From contig NZ_CP032317.1 of NCBI RefSeq assembly GCF_003574965.1, forward strand, positions 2,790,001 to 2,854,000: a stretch of DNA of 64,000 bases, read 5' to 3'. The DNA comes from Hymenobacter oligotrophus (GTDB lineage: Bacteria; Bacteroidota; Bacteroidia; Cytophagales; Hymenobacteraceae). The position numbers and the translations under genes are program-made. The notes beneath the pieces were generated by a model. The model had not been told where the DNA came from, did no database searches, and worked only from the letters and a program-made list of their open reading frames with translations. Positions 23,857 through 33,490 of this stretch are shown in pieces; the stretch's first letter is position 1, and every line of letters begins with the position of its first letter.

Positions 23857-25497
23857 ATGAAGATTGTACAGACGTATTGGTCCGTTCCCTCCCGCGGAAC
23901 GGAAGAAGAAAACGGCCGCTTTAAAGGCGGCTGGCTGGCGGAGAAATACCACCTGATGAGCATCGCCCTGAGCTGCCTGCGCATACGCAAGTACTACCCG
24001 CGCGTGCAGCTCGTAACCGATAACCACGGCAAGGCCCTGCTCATCGACGCCCTACAGCTGCCTTACACGGAAGTGGATTTAAGCTTAAACCAGTTTGAGC
24101 AATACCCCCAGGCGCTGTGGGCCATCCCCAAGATTCACGCCTACGGGCTCCAGCAGGAGCCTTTCCTGCACGTGGACAACGACGTGTTTATCTGGGAGGC
24201 CTTTCCCGCGCACGTAAGCCAGGCGCCGCTGACGGCCCAAAACCTGGAAACCAATACGATTGTGTACCGGGAGGCGCTGGAATACATTTTTGCGGAACTG
24301 CCCCACGTCCCGGACTATTTTGACCGCGCCGACGCCGCGGGGGAAGCCGGTAATCACCTGGGCACGCACGTGGTGGCCATTAACGCGGGGGTGTTCGGCG
24401 GCACGGACACGGCATTTATTCGTTACTACTGCGAGCAGGCGCTGCGCTGCGTAGCCCTGAACCTGCCGGAAATTGCCGCCGGGGGCAAAGCCGGTTCCCT
24501 GAACCTGATCTTTGAACAGTACCTATTCTACAAGCTCACCCAGCAGCAGCAACGGCGCGTCGATACCTTGTTCGACCAGGTCGGGCCGGGCTTCTACGTG
24601 GAGCTGTTTGAGATTGACAAGGTGCCGTTTCTGCGCAAGTACGTGCACATGCTCGGGTCCAGCAAGCAGGCGCCCACGGCCTGCGAGCAGGTAGAGTTCC
24701 GGCTCAAGCACGAGTTTCCCGCCTACTACGAGCGGGTCATGGCTTACCTGCAGAACATACCTGGCTATGTGGACGAGCCCCTGGACGCGCTCGTTCCGCC
24801 CTTTGCCTTGCCCGCCTCGGGGCGGGACGTGCGCCCGCGCGCGGCCGTGGCCGGCGGACCGTTTGCGCGCACGCTGCGTTTTCTGGCACCCCGCTGGGAG
24901 CTGCCTGCGGACAGCACCCGGGCCCAGGTGGAAGCGGCGGTGGCGGAGGCCAGCCCGCTGCTGGACCTGGCGCAGGCCGACCAGCTGCGCACGCTGTTCC
25001 GCTTTGAGTGTTTAGGGTCCGACTTGCTGGGGGGCGAGCCGTACTCGACGGAGGCGAAGTTTCGCAAGATCCGGCGCTCCTACCAGGCCCTAGACCACCT
25101 GGACACGGAAGGGGTGCTAGCGCACCCGCTGCTGGCCAGCCCGCACATCCGGGTGCTGCCTTCGCGTTGGAGCCTAACGGAGCTAAACGCGGCCGATGCG
25201 CAGCAGCCGGCGGCGGCCCGAGAGGGCAACCGGTACTTTCTGCTTGTCGAGCTCACGGGCGAGTCTCTGGTGGAGCAGGAGCTGGACGCCTGGCCGCGGA
25301 TGTTGTACTACTTCCAGGACGAGCCCATCACCGGCAACGAACTGCTCGAGCAGCTCTGCGCCAACACCAACGTGCTGCAGCACAACTCAAGGGAAGTGCT
25401 CAAAACCAGCGTGCTCGAATTCCTGACCATGAACCTGGTTTACGACGGCTACCTGGAGTTTGCGCCCAGCGGGGAAGTAAGCGCGGCGCAGCTATGA
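23857..25497 (+). CDS. Putative glycosyltransferase of the RiPP cluster with an unassigned C-terminal domain
   Basis: 546 residues. Residues 1-300 resemble the DUF6734-type GT-A-like proteins: MKIVQTYWSVP at the start, KYHLMSIALSCLRIRKYYP, then FLHVDNDVFIW with a DxD-like Asp107-Asn-Asp109, and HLGTHVVAINAGVFGG. That pattern suggests nucleotide-sugar binding and glycosyl transfer, with Ser/Thr of the peptide as a conceivable acceptor. Residues 310-546 match nothing I recognise; they are helical, and the end (ITGNELLEQLCANTNVLQ, then LEFLTMNLVYDGYLEF) looks like a small winged-helix fold. The stop overlaps the exporter start (ATGA), so both are made together. Function is inferred from the DxD motif and context. 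Confidence 0.6.
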   Translation: MKIVQTYWSVPSRGTEEENGRFKGGWLAEKYHLMSIALSCLRIRKYYPRVQLVTDNHGKALLIDALQLPYTEVDLSLNQFEQYPQALWAIPKIHAYGLQQEPFLHVDNDVFIWEAFPAHVSQAPLTAQNLETNTIVYREALEYIFAELPHVPDYFDRADAAGEAGNHLGTHVVAINAGVFGGTDTAFIRYYCEQALRCVALNLPEIAAGGKAGSLNLIFEQYLFYKLTQQQQRRVDTLFDQVGPGFYVELFEIDKVPFLRKYVHMLGSSKQAPTACEQVEFRLKHEFPAYYERVMAYLQNIPGYVDEPLDALVPPFALPASGRDVRPRAAVAGGPFARTLRFLAPRWELPADSTRAQVEAAVAEASPLLDLAQADQLRTLFRFECLGSDLLGGEPYSTEAKFRKIRRSYQALDHLDTEGVLAHPLLASPHIRVLPSRWSLTELNAADAQQPAAAREGNRYFLLVELTGESLVEQELDAWPRMLYYFQDEPITGNELLEQLCANTNVLQHNSREVLKTSVLEFLTMNLVYDGYLEFAPSGEVSAAQL

Positions 25498-27701
25498 GTT
25501 TCCCGTTTTACCAGCAGCTGGACGCGATGGACTGCGGCCCCACCTGCCTGCGCATGATTTCCCGGCATTACGGGCGCACGTACTCGGTGCAGACCCTGCG
25601 CACGCGCTGCGGGGTAAACCGCGAAGGCGCTTCGCTGCTGGGCCTAAGCGAGGCGGCGGAGTCCATCGGCTTTCGCTCTATGGGCGTGCACATCACCTTT
25701 GAGCAGCTGGCCACCCAGGCCCCGCTGCCCTGCGTGGTGCACTGGCGCAACAACCACTTCGTGGTGGTGCACCGCATCAGCGGCCGGCGCAACCCCTTTA
25801 CGGGCCAGCAACGCCGCACCGTGCACGTGGCCGATCCGGGCAAGGCCCTGATTGCCTACGAAGAAGCGGAATTCCTGCGGGGCTGGTCGGAGGGCCTGCC
25901 CGCCGGCGAGGGCATCGCCCTGCTGCTGGAACCCACCCAGGATTTTTACGCGGAGGAGGGGGAAGGCATTCCCGTGGTGGGCTTCGGCCGCATGTTTCAG
26001 TACCTGGGCACTTACCGCTGGCTGCTGGTACAGGTGCTGGTGGGCCTGCTGGTCGGCAGCCTGCTGCAAGTGATTTTGCCCTTCCTGACCCAATCGGTGG
26101 TGGACGTGGGCATCCGCACCCAGAACCTGAGCTTTATCACCCTGGTGCTGGCCGCGCAGGTTATGCTCTTTATCGGGCAAACCGTCGTGGAGTTTGTGCG
26201 CAGCTGGCTGCTGCTCTACATCAGCGCGCGGGTGAACCTGGCCATCCTGTCCGACTTTTTCGTGAAGCTCATGCGCCTGCCGCTGGCTTTCTTCGACGTG
26301 AAGATGTACGGGGACATTGTGCAGCGCATCAACGACCACCACCGCATCGAGAGCTTTCTGACCGGCACGAGCCTGAACGTGCTGTTTTCCCTGCTCAACC
26401 TGGTCGTGTTCGGGGCCGTGCTGGCGTATTACCACGGGTTGGTGTTCGCGCTGTTTGCCACCGGCACCGGCCTGTACATCGCCTGGGTGTTTCTGTTTAT
26501 GCACCAGCGGCGCAAGCTGGATTTGCGCCGCTTTGACTTGGGCACCCAAAACCAAAATGCCCTAGTGCAGCTGATTCAGGGCATGCCCGACGTGAAGCTG
26601 GCCGGCGCCGAAACCCAAAAGCGCTGGGAATGGGAACGCCTGCAGGCCCGGCAGTTCAAGCTGGAAATGCGGGGGCTGCGCCTAAACCAGTACCAGCAAT
26701 CCGGGCTGATCTTTATCAACCAGGGCAAAAACATTCTCATCACGTTTATTGCCGCGCAGGCCGTGGTAGCCGGGGAGCTCACGCTGGGCGCCATGCTGGC
26801 CATGCAATACATCCTGGGCCAGCTCAACGGGCCGGTGGAACAGCTGATTCATTTCGTGCAGGCCATGCAGGACGCGCGCCTGAGCCTGGAGCGCCTCAAC
26901 GAGATCCACACGATTCCCGACGAGGAGCCCGCCGACGGCCCGGCGCGCCTGCCGCTGCCCGCCGAAAAAAGCCTGCAGCTGCGGGGCGTCAGCTTCCAGT
27001 ACCCGGGCACCAGCGAACCGGTGCTGCGCGACCTGAACCTGCGCATCGAGCAGGGCAAAACCACGGCCATCGTGGGCAGCAGCGGCAGCGGCAAAACCAG
27101 TCTGGTCAAGCTGCTGCTTAAATTCTACCCGCCCGGCGCGGGCGAGCTGCGCGTGGGGGGAGTTCCGCTTGAACTCGTCAGCAACAAGCACTGGCGGCGG
27201 TCCTGCGGGACGGTGCTGCAGGACGGGTTTATTTTTTCCGACACCATTGCCCGCAACATCGCCGTGGGCGAGGAAGTCATCGACGAAGGCCGGCTGCGCC
27301 AGGCGGTGGCCATCGCCAACATCCAGGAGTTTATCGACGCCTTGCCCCTGGGTTTTGCCACGGTAATCGGCGCCGAGGGCAACGGCTTAAGCCAGGGGCA
27401 GCGCCAGCGCCTGCTGATTGCCCGCGCCGTCTACAAGGACCCGGAGTTTATTTTCTTTGACGAAGCCACCAACGCGCTGGATTCCAACAACGAAAGCACC
27501 ATCGTCCGCAACCTCGAGCAGCACTTCAAGGGCCGGACCATGGTGGTCGTCGCGCACCGGCTGAGCACCGTGCGCAACGCCGACCACATCGTGGTGCTCG
27601 AGCAGGGCCGCATCGTGGAGCAAGGCACGCACTACGAGCTGCTCTACCAGGAAGGCGTTTACCACGACCTAGTGCGCAAGCAAATCTCCGTGGACAAATA
27701 A
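25494..27701 (+). CDS. Peptidase-containing ABC exporter (C39 domain) for the RiPP
   Basis: 735 residues from the ATG at 25494, which overlaps the upstream stop. The N-terminal C39 domain has Gln8, catalytic Cys14 (DCGPTCLRM), His88 (RNNHFVVVH) and Asp114 (HVADPGKA), the set that cleaves after Gly-Gly leaders. About six membrane helices follow (residues 165-440). The nucleotide-binding domain has Walker A GSSGSGKTSL, signature LSQGQRQRL, Walker B FIFFDEATNALD and switch His in VVAHRLS. It should remove the 28-residue leader of the precursor at 21041 and export the modified core. It works with the HlyD-like protein encoded 23 bases downstream. Confidence 0.95.
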   Translation: MSFPFYQQLDAMDCGPTCLRMISRHYGRTYSVQTLRTRCGVNREGASLLGLSEAAESIGFRSMGVHITFEQLATQAPLPCVVHWRNNHFVVVHRISGRRNPFTGQQRRTVHVADPGKALIAYEEAEFLRGWSEGLPAGEGIALLLEPTQDFYAEEGEGIPVVGFGRMFQYLGTYRWLLVQVLVGLLVGSLLQVILPFLTQSVVDVGIRTQNLSFITLVLAAQVMLFIGQTVVEFVRSWLLLYISARVNLAILSDFFVKLMRLPLAFFDVKMYGDIVQRINDHHRIESFLTGTSLNVLFSLLNLVVFGAVLAYYHGLVFALFATGTGLYIAWVFLFMHQRRKLDLRRFDLGTQNQNALVQLIQGMPDVKLAGAETQKRWEWERLQARQFKLEMRGLRLNQYQQSGLIFINQGKNILITFIAAQAVVAGELTLGAMLAMQYILGQLNGPVEQLIHFVQAMQDARLSLERLNEIHTIPDEEPADGPARLPLPAEKSLQLRGVSFQYPGTSEPVLRDLNLRIEQGKTTAIVGSSGSGKTSLVKLLLKFYPPGAGELRVGGVPLELVSNKHWRRSCGTVLQDGFIFSDTIARNIAVGEEVIDEGRLRQAVAIANIQEFIDALPLGFATVIGAEGNGLSQGQRQRLLIARAVYKDPEFIFFDEATNALDSNNESTIVRNLEQHFKGRTMVVVAHRLSTVRNADHIVVLEQGRIVEQGTHYELLYQEGVYHDLVRKQISVDK

Positions 27702-27724
27702 CCCCGGTTGACCGCCGGCTTCCT

Positions 27725-29029
27725 ATGCCTACCTACCTTGATTCTCCCGGCGCCGGCACTTCGGACTACCGCTCCGAGGAAGCCCAGGACATCTTCAGCC
27801 GCCGTCCCCCGGCCATTCTGCGGTGGAGCAATACCGCCTTTCTGCTTATTCTGCTGCTGCTGCTGGCCCTGAGCTGGTTTGTTCACTACCCCGACCTGGT
27901 GCAAGCCCCGTTCCGCCTCACGACGGTGGACGCACCCAAGCCGGTTAACAGCCGGCTGACGGCCCGCGTGACGTCACTGCGGGTGCGGGAAGGGCAAGCA
28001 GTCCAAGCCGGCGAGCTGCTGGGCTGCCTGGAAAGCACCGCCCGCCCAAACGACGTGCTCGCCCTCGGCCGGGACCTCCAGCAGCTCCGGGCGGCCGTGC
28101 TGCACGGCCAACCGCTGCCCCTGGCTTCTTTTACGGCGCAGCGGGAGCGGCAGCTCGGCGAGCTGCAGCCGGTCTACCAGACCTTTCAGCAGAGCGTGCA
28201 GCAGCACGCCGCCTTTCTGACCAACGGGTTTTACCCGCGCAAGCAGCGGTTGATTGCCGGGGAGTTGCAGGACCTGCAGCAGCTCTCGGGGGTGCTGGCC
28301 GCGCAGCTGCGCATCGAGCAGCAGGATTTGCAGCTGGCGGAAAGCACGTTTGCCGCCCAGCGCCGCCTGTTTGAGGAGCGGGTCATTCCCGCCGCCGAGC
28401 TGCAGCAGGAGCAAAGCCGGCTGCTGGCCAAGCAGATGCCCGTTGAGCAAACCCGAATCGCTTTGCTTAACAACCAGAACGCGCAGTCGGGCAAGCGCCG
28501 CGAGCTGCTGGAGCTGGAGAAGGTCTTTGCTGAGCAGCAGGACTTGTTTTTGCAGCAGCTCACGACCCTGGAAAGCGCGGTGCGGGAGTGGCGCAGCCGC
28601 TTTCTGCTGCTGGCTCCCACCAGCGGGCGAGTGCACTTTGCGGCCTTTCTGGAGGAAAACCAATCCGTCACGGCCGGGCAGGAGCTGTTTTACGTAGCCC
28701 GCGAGGGGATGCAGGCGTTCGGCGTGGTGCAGGTGCCGCAATACAACCTGGGCAAAGTAAAAGTGGGCCAGCGGGTTTGGGTAAGCGTAAGCGGCTACCC
28801 AGCCGGGGAGTACGGGCGCCTGCCGGGACGGGTGGCCTTTGTTGCCGCGCTGCCCAACAAAGACGGCACCTACCAAACCAGGATCCAGCTTTCGCAGGGC
28901 CTGCGCACCAACTACGGCCGCGCCTTGGCTTACAAAGCCGGCTTGCGCGGCTCGGTGGACATTGTTACGGGCGATACCCGCCTGCTGGAACGACTTCTTT
29001 ATAGCTTTCGCCGCAACTTGGCCCGCTAA
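27725..29029 (+). CDS. HlyD-family periplasmic adaptor of the exporter
   Basis: 434 residues. A cytoplasmic tail of about 35 residues is followed by one membrane helix (about 36-54, AFLLILLLLLALSWF). Then come a lipoyl-like half-motif (LTARVTSLRVREGQAVQAGE), a long alpha-helical hairpin rich in Gln/Leu (115-290), the second lipoyl half (FLLLAPTSGRVHF) and a beta-barrel region. This is the standard layout of membrane-fusion proteins that link a peptidase-ABC exporter to an outer-membrane channel. No TolC-like gene is present in the window, so a chromosomal one is probably shared. Confidence 0.92.
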   Translation: MPTYLDSPGAGTSDYRSEEAQDIFSRRPPAILRWSNTAFLLILLLLLALSWFVHYPDLVQAPFRLTTVDAPKPVNSRLTARVTSLRVREGQAVQAGELLGCLESTARPNDVLALGRDLQQLRAAVLHGQPLPLASFTAQRERQLGELQPVYQTFQQSVQQHAAFLTNGFYPRKQRLIAGELQDLQQLSGVLAAQLRIEQQDLQLAESTFAAQRRLFEERVIPAAELQQEQSRLLAKQMPVEQTRIALLNNQNAQSGKRRELLELEKVFAEQQDLFLQQLTTLESAVREWRSRFLLLAPTSGRVHFAAFLEENQSVTAGQELFYVAREGMQAFGVVQVPQYNLGKVKVGQRVWVSVSGYPAGEYGRLPGRVAFVAALPNKDGTYQTRIQLSQGLRTNYGRALAYKAGLRGSVDIVTGDTRLLERLLYSFRRNLAR

Positions 29030-29068
29030 GGCCGGCGGGTTGCGGCCTCAAACGTCAAAGCTGCCCGG

Positions 29069-30772
29069 ATGCGCGCCCGCATTTGCATTTCCTTAATCCT
29101 TACCGCCGTGTTCGCCGGCGGCTGCACGGCGCCCGCCGTGCTACCGGGTGGACGCACCAGCGCGGGCTACAACGCCGGCTTTCACCACGACCGGCTGCGG
29201 CTGCACTTTCAGGACTGGGGCAGCACGGCCCTGCAAACGGGGCCGTTGGACGAAGCGGCGCGAACCATGTGGCGGCGCCTGCCCGCCGCCACCCGCCGGG
29301 CAACCCTGCTGGCGTGGAGCCGCCCGAAGTGGCAGGATTTGCCCGTGCACCGGCTGCTGGTATTGCGCCGGCCAAGCCGACCGCCCGGACCGGGCTACCA
29401 ATGGCTGCATTGCCCCGCCGGCAGCTACGCGTACCGCCGGGTGGACGCGCGCGAACCCGCCTTGTTTGAAGCCGTGGTGCCCACGGGCCGGCAGGAGCTG
29501 GTCGTGGCTCTCCAGATTGCAGCAGATCAGGTGGGCGGCAACCGCTCCGTGGACGCCTACCTGCGCGAAAACCTCCCGGTGATTGCTTCCAGCGTGCGCA
29601 CTGGCAACGGCTACGTGCCCTTCGTGGCCGCGGATCCTTTCGCCCTGGCGGCGGACGCCTTTGGGGACGCCCAAAGCCAGCACGGCAACTACCTGCTGCC
29701 CTTGACGGTACTGCGCCAGGCCGCGGCCCGGGCCGAGGGAGCCGCGGAGCTCGGCGCCTGCTGGCAGGCGCTGGCTACCTACCACAGCTTTGTGGGCGCT
29801 TCGGACAGCGCGCGCAGCTACTTTTTTCGCTTTGGCACCGGCTCCCCCGGCCGGGCCGCCGAGCCAACCACGCTAACCGGACTTCCCCGCCGGCCGGCCG
29901 CCGGGGAAGTGCTCCGCCGCGCCGCCGCCCACCGCTTCGTGCTTTTCAACGAAGCCCATACCGAAACCCAGCACCGCGCCTTTGTGGCCGCGCTGCTGCC
30001 GGACCTGCGCCGGGCCGGGTTTACCCATTTGGCCGTCGAGGCGCTGGCTGAGGACTCGGCCCTGGAGCAGCGGGGCTTTCCCACCCTGGCTTCCGGGTTT
30101 TACACCCGCGAACCGACGATGGCTAATTTGCTGCGCACGGCGCTGGCGTTGGGCTTTCGCCTTGTTGCCTACGACGCACAAAGCGGAAACCGGGAGCGCG
30201 ACCAAGCCCAAAACCTGCTCGTTAAAACCACCGCCCGCGATCCTCAGGCCCGGGTCGTGGTGCTGGCCGGGCACGGGCATATCAGCGAAGCCGACGCGGC
30301 GCCCCTGGCCATGGCCCGCTGGCTGCAGCAGCTTAGCGGCGAAGACCTGCTGACCATAAACCAGACCGAGTTAAGCCAGCGGCGCTTGTTCATCCCCCCG
30401 GGGGCGTACGTATTCCAGGAAGAAAGCGGCGCGGCCTGGCAGCCAGCCCAGCCGAGCATCAAAAGCGATTTGTACCTGTACCACCAAGCGGAGGAAGGCC
30501 CGCAATCGGCCGCCAAGCCGCCTTATCCCGGCGCCCGCCCGGTGCGCTTAAGCGTACCCGCCGACAGCCTGCTACCCAACCTGGCCCACGTGGTGCACGT
30601 CTACGCGGCCCGGGAGCTGACCCAAGTCCCAAACCCCGTCCCGGTGTCTATCCAGCCGGTGTCGCCGGGTGCCCTGCAACCCGTTATGTGGTTGCCGCAC
30701 GGGCGGTACCGGGCGCAGCTGCGGGATCAGATAGGCCACGTGCTCTGGCAAGCCGACCTGCGCGTGGACTAA
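29069..30772 (+). CDS. Lipoprotein with a Tiki/ChaN/EreA-like domain, last gene of the RiPP operon
   Basis: 567 residues with lipobox AGGC (Cys19). Residues 20-280 are unassigned. Residues 280-410 look like the Tiki/ChaN/erythromycin-esterase superfamily: FVLFNEAHTETQHRAF (Glu295, His297, His302), LAVEALAEDSALEQRGF, and VVVLAGHGHISEAD (His402, His404). Those acidic and histidine residues can bind metal or haem or act in hydrolysis in this superfamily. The C-terminal 150 residues are beta-rich. The gene follows the adaptor after 39 bases, same strand, so it is probably exported and outer-membrane anchored. Immunity, peptide maturation or uptake are all possible; none is shown. Confidence 0.65.
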   Translation: MRARICISLILTAVFAGGCTAPAVLPGGRTSAGYNAGFHHDRLRLHFQDWGSTALQTGPLDEAARTMWRRLPAATRRATLLAWSRPKWQDLPVHRLLVLRRPSRPPGPGYQWLHCPAGSYAYRRVDAREPALFEAVVPTGRQELVVALQIAADQVGGNRSVDAYLRENLPVIASSVRTGNGYVPFVAADPFALAADAFGDAQSQHGNYLLPLTVLRQAAARAEGAAELGACWQALATYHSFVGASDSARSYFFRFGTGSPGRAAEPTTLTGLPRRPAAGEVLRRAAAHRFVLFNEAHTETQHRAFVAALLPDLRRAGFTHLAVEALAEDSALEQRGFPTLASGFYTREPTMANLLRTALALGFRLVAYDAQSGNRERDQAQNLLVKTTARDPQARVVVLAGHGHISEADAAPLAMARWLQQLSGEDLLTINQTELSQRRLFIPPGAYVFQEESGAAWQPAQPSIKSDLYLYHQAEEGPQSAAKPPYPGARPVRLSVPADSLLPNLAHVVHVYAARELTQVPNPVPVSIQPVSPGALQPVMWLPHGRYRAQLRDQIGHVLWQADLRVD

Positions 30773-30859
30773 GGGCGAGGCACCGGCCGGCAGACCTGGC
30801 TGTGGTAGCGGGCGAGCGGCAAGGCTTCAACGCAGGGGTACCCCGATCGCGAAACGAGC

Positions 30860-32142
30860 TTACTTACGGCCCGCCTGGGGAGTAATTTTCCACAGCTCGC
30901 CGTTTGCCTCGTCGGTGACGTTGTACAAGGCTCCGTCCGGCCCCTGCCGCACGTCGCGGATGCGCTGCTTGCGGTCGGAAAGCAGGCGCTCTTCGCCCGT
31001 CACGCGGCCCTGCTCCAGTTGTAAGCGCACCAGCTCCCGGTCCTTGAGGGCGCCGATAAACAGGTTGCCGCGCCAGGCCGCAAACGCCTCGCCGGTGTAA
31101 AACTGGGCCCCCGAGGGCGCGATAACCGGATCCCAGTAATACACGGGGTCCACGAAGCCAGCCTTGGTGGTCACGGCGTTGGGTACGGGCTCGCCCGAGT
31201 ACTCCTCGCCGAAGGTCAACAAGGGCCAGCCGTAGTTTTTGCCCGCTTCGAGGCGGTTGAGTTCGTCGCCCCCCGCGGGCCCATGTCCACGGACCACAGC
31301 TGCCCGCTGGCGTCAAAGGCCAGGGACTGCACGTTGCGCTGACCCACGGTCCAGATTTCGGGCAGGGCGCCGTCCTGGCGGGCGAAAGGGTTGCCGGGGG
31401 CCGGTTGGCCGTCTGGGGTAAGGCGCAGGGTTTTGCCCATGTGGCTGTTCAATTGCTGGGCATGGGGTCGGATCTCCAGGTCCGAGCGTTCCCCCAGGCT
31501 TACGTAAAGCAAGCCATCGGGCCCGAATGCCAGGCGGGAGCCGTAGTGCTTGTCGCCGTCGTAGGCCGGCAGGGCCCGGAAGATTACCCGCACCCCGTCT
31601 AGGCGCCGCCGGTCGGCCGAAAGCACCCCTTTGGCTACGCTGGTTGCGTTGCCCTTGGCTCCCCGGGGCTCGGAAAATGACCAGTAAATCGTCCAGTCAG
31701 TGCTAAAGTTAGGGCTCAGCGCCACGTCGAGCAGGCCTCCCTGCCCGTTGGCATAGACCGGGGGTAGCCCTTGAATGGGCGCCCCCAGCTGGCCCGTGGC
31801 CGAGACGAGGCGCAGCACGCCCGGCTTTTCCGTAATCAGCAAGTCGCCGTTGGGCAGCGGTTCCACGGCCCAGGGGTTCGAAAGCCCCGTGGCCAGCACC
31901 GTTACCTCCATGGGCGGACTTGCCGGCAGCTTGCCGGCCCGGGTTTGCTCGGGGAAAGTCGGACGCTGTTCGGGCACGTTGGCTTCGCGGGTTTCCAGCG
32001 CAGGGCGGCCGGTGGCAGTCGTGGTCTGCCCGGGTGCTGGCTCTTGAACTTGAGCGCGCTGTTCCTGCCCGGAGCGGTTGCAGGCAGTGGCGAAGCCAAG
32101 CAGCAGAATTACAAAGGCATTAAGTAAGCGGCGTTGCTTCAT
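30860..32142 (-). pseudogene. PQQ-dependent aldose sugar dehydrogenase (YliI-like), split by a frameshift
   Basis: The N-terminal frame (31216-32142) encodes a lipoprotein signal (LLLGFATACN), then TVLATGLSNPWAVEPLPNGD and DVALSPNFSTDWTIYWSFSE, typical of soluble six-bladed quinoprotein sugar dehydrogenases. It should reach GPRGGDELN, but after MGPRG it reads ATN and soon stops. The C-terminal frame continues GGDELNRLEAGKNYGWPLLT to the end at 30860. The break falls in a run of six G on the coding strand (31269-31274); a seventh G restores the frame. It is either a sequencing error, a recent mutation or a slippage site. If intact, the enzyme would oxidise sugars in the periplasm. Confidence 0.85.
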
Positions 32143-32425
32143 GGGATGGATGGAGGAAGCCAGAGGCTAAAGGTTGCGGGACCCAGTTAGCTGAAATACG
32201 CGCCTGTTGGGGTAGAGTTCGCTGCTGGTTACTCTTACCGCGGTACCCGTCACGGTTTCCCATAGCCCGGGGAAAAGCGCGGTGCAAGTGGACGCGACAC
32301 TACGCTTTATTGCCTTAAATACGGTAGATGTTGAAGCGCAATTAGCAAGGCGTGCGGTTCGCTTTATCGACGAGGTCGCCAGAGCCCGTTTCGCTCAAAG
32401 TTTTTGATTCTCTACCAGGCGCGGA

Positions 32426-32914
32426 TTACTCCACGGCCGTGGCATCGGAAATGGACATGCCAACGCTTGCAACTTCGGCGGGGGCCTGCGTTTTCAATTT
32501 GAAATGCACCGTGCCCTGCGCTGGCAACAGCTCGTATACCGAATAAGATTTGTTGGCCAACAACGTGTTGGTTTTGGAATACCATTCCACCGTGACAACA
32601 GGGTCTTTAAATTGTGCGAGCGTAGCGCGGTTACTGATGTCTCCTTCCAAAACCAGCTCATTTATCAGATTACGGCGGTAGGTCCCACTTGCTTCCAAGT
32701 AATCGCTAGGCGTGGATTGTTCCTGCGCTAGTAGCTCGGCCCGTAATTCGGCCGCCGTTTTAGGTCTTTCTGGCAGTTCCACATTGGCCACGCTCGAATA
32801 CGAGTCGGCTTGAGTGCAACCGCTTAGGTGCACCAACAAAGGCAGGCAGATTATCACAAGCCGCCGGGCATGTGGAGCAGCATCTAGTAGCGAAAAAGAA
32901 GGGGGTGGATTCAC
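32426..32914 (-). CDS. Small lipoprotein, function unknown
   Basis: 162 residues. The hydrophobic segment RLVIICLPLLVHLSGC ends in a lipobox (LSGC, Cys33), although 17 residues precede the hydrophobic core, so a later start is possible. The mature part is polar with beta-strand-rich text (VVTVEWYSKTNTLLANKS, TVHFKLKTQ). No family recognised. It uses more A/T-rich codons than the backbone genes and lies next to a long gene-poor stretch. Confidence 0.6.
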   Translation of the reverse strand: MNPPPSFSLLDAAPHARRLVIICLPLLVHLSGCTQADSYSSVANVELPERPKTAAELRAELLAQEQSTPSDYLEASGTYRRNLINELVLEGDISNRATLAQFKDPVVTVEWYSKTNTLLANKSYSVYELLPAQGTVHFKLKTQAPAEVASVGMSISDATAVE

Positions 32915-33490
32915 GTAAAGAGAAAGACGGTAACTAAAGCCGGGTAATGTAATAGTTCACTCCGCCAGTTCCAATCCCGAAGCTCAGCAGAGAATACACA
33001 TAGGTTCCGATAACTTTTAATTATCGGTATAAAGAGGTTAGTAACATAACCGAAGCGATACTTCATCAATAGCTGCACTTTCTAAGTAACTCAACTATTA
33101 AACTTTAGAGATATCATATTGTAATCTTATTTCCATTTCAGACAGACTTCTCATTAACTTACCTACCAACAAAGTTTACAAACCTTTAGCAAGTTGGCCA
33201 ATCGCTGTTGCGAACATTTCAGCGTGGGCACTGTGCCTTTAACCAGGTGACTAGTGCATGACCAGAGCTAACGGTAGGCAGGGCTAGAAATCAAAAAATA
33301 CAAGCGTGCTTAATTCTTGATCTAGTATATGAATTTAATTGCGCAGGATCCAGCGTCGTGGGTGATCCAGAGTAATGCAAGAAATTAATATTTACAACCG
33401 ATCTGCAGAAATGCATCAAGATCAAACGGAGAACGAAACCATGATTGGTTGATGCTTAAGCTCGTCGTTAAAAATCAGTTGCTAAAACTC

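Noticed and set aside
21041-30772. Reading the cluster as a lanthipeptide or class II bacteriocin locus
   Set aside because: The C39 exporter and GG leader would fit, but no LanB/LanM-type enzyme is present, while an ATP-grasp ligase and a SPASM protein are adjacent.
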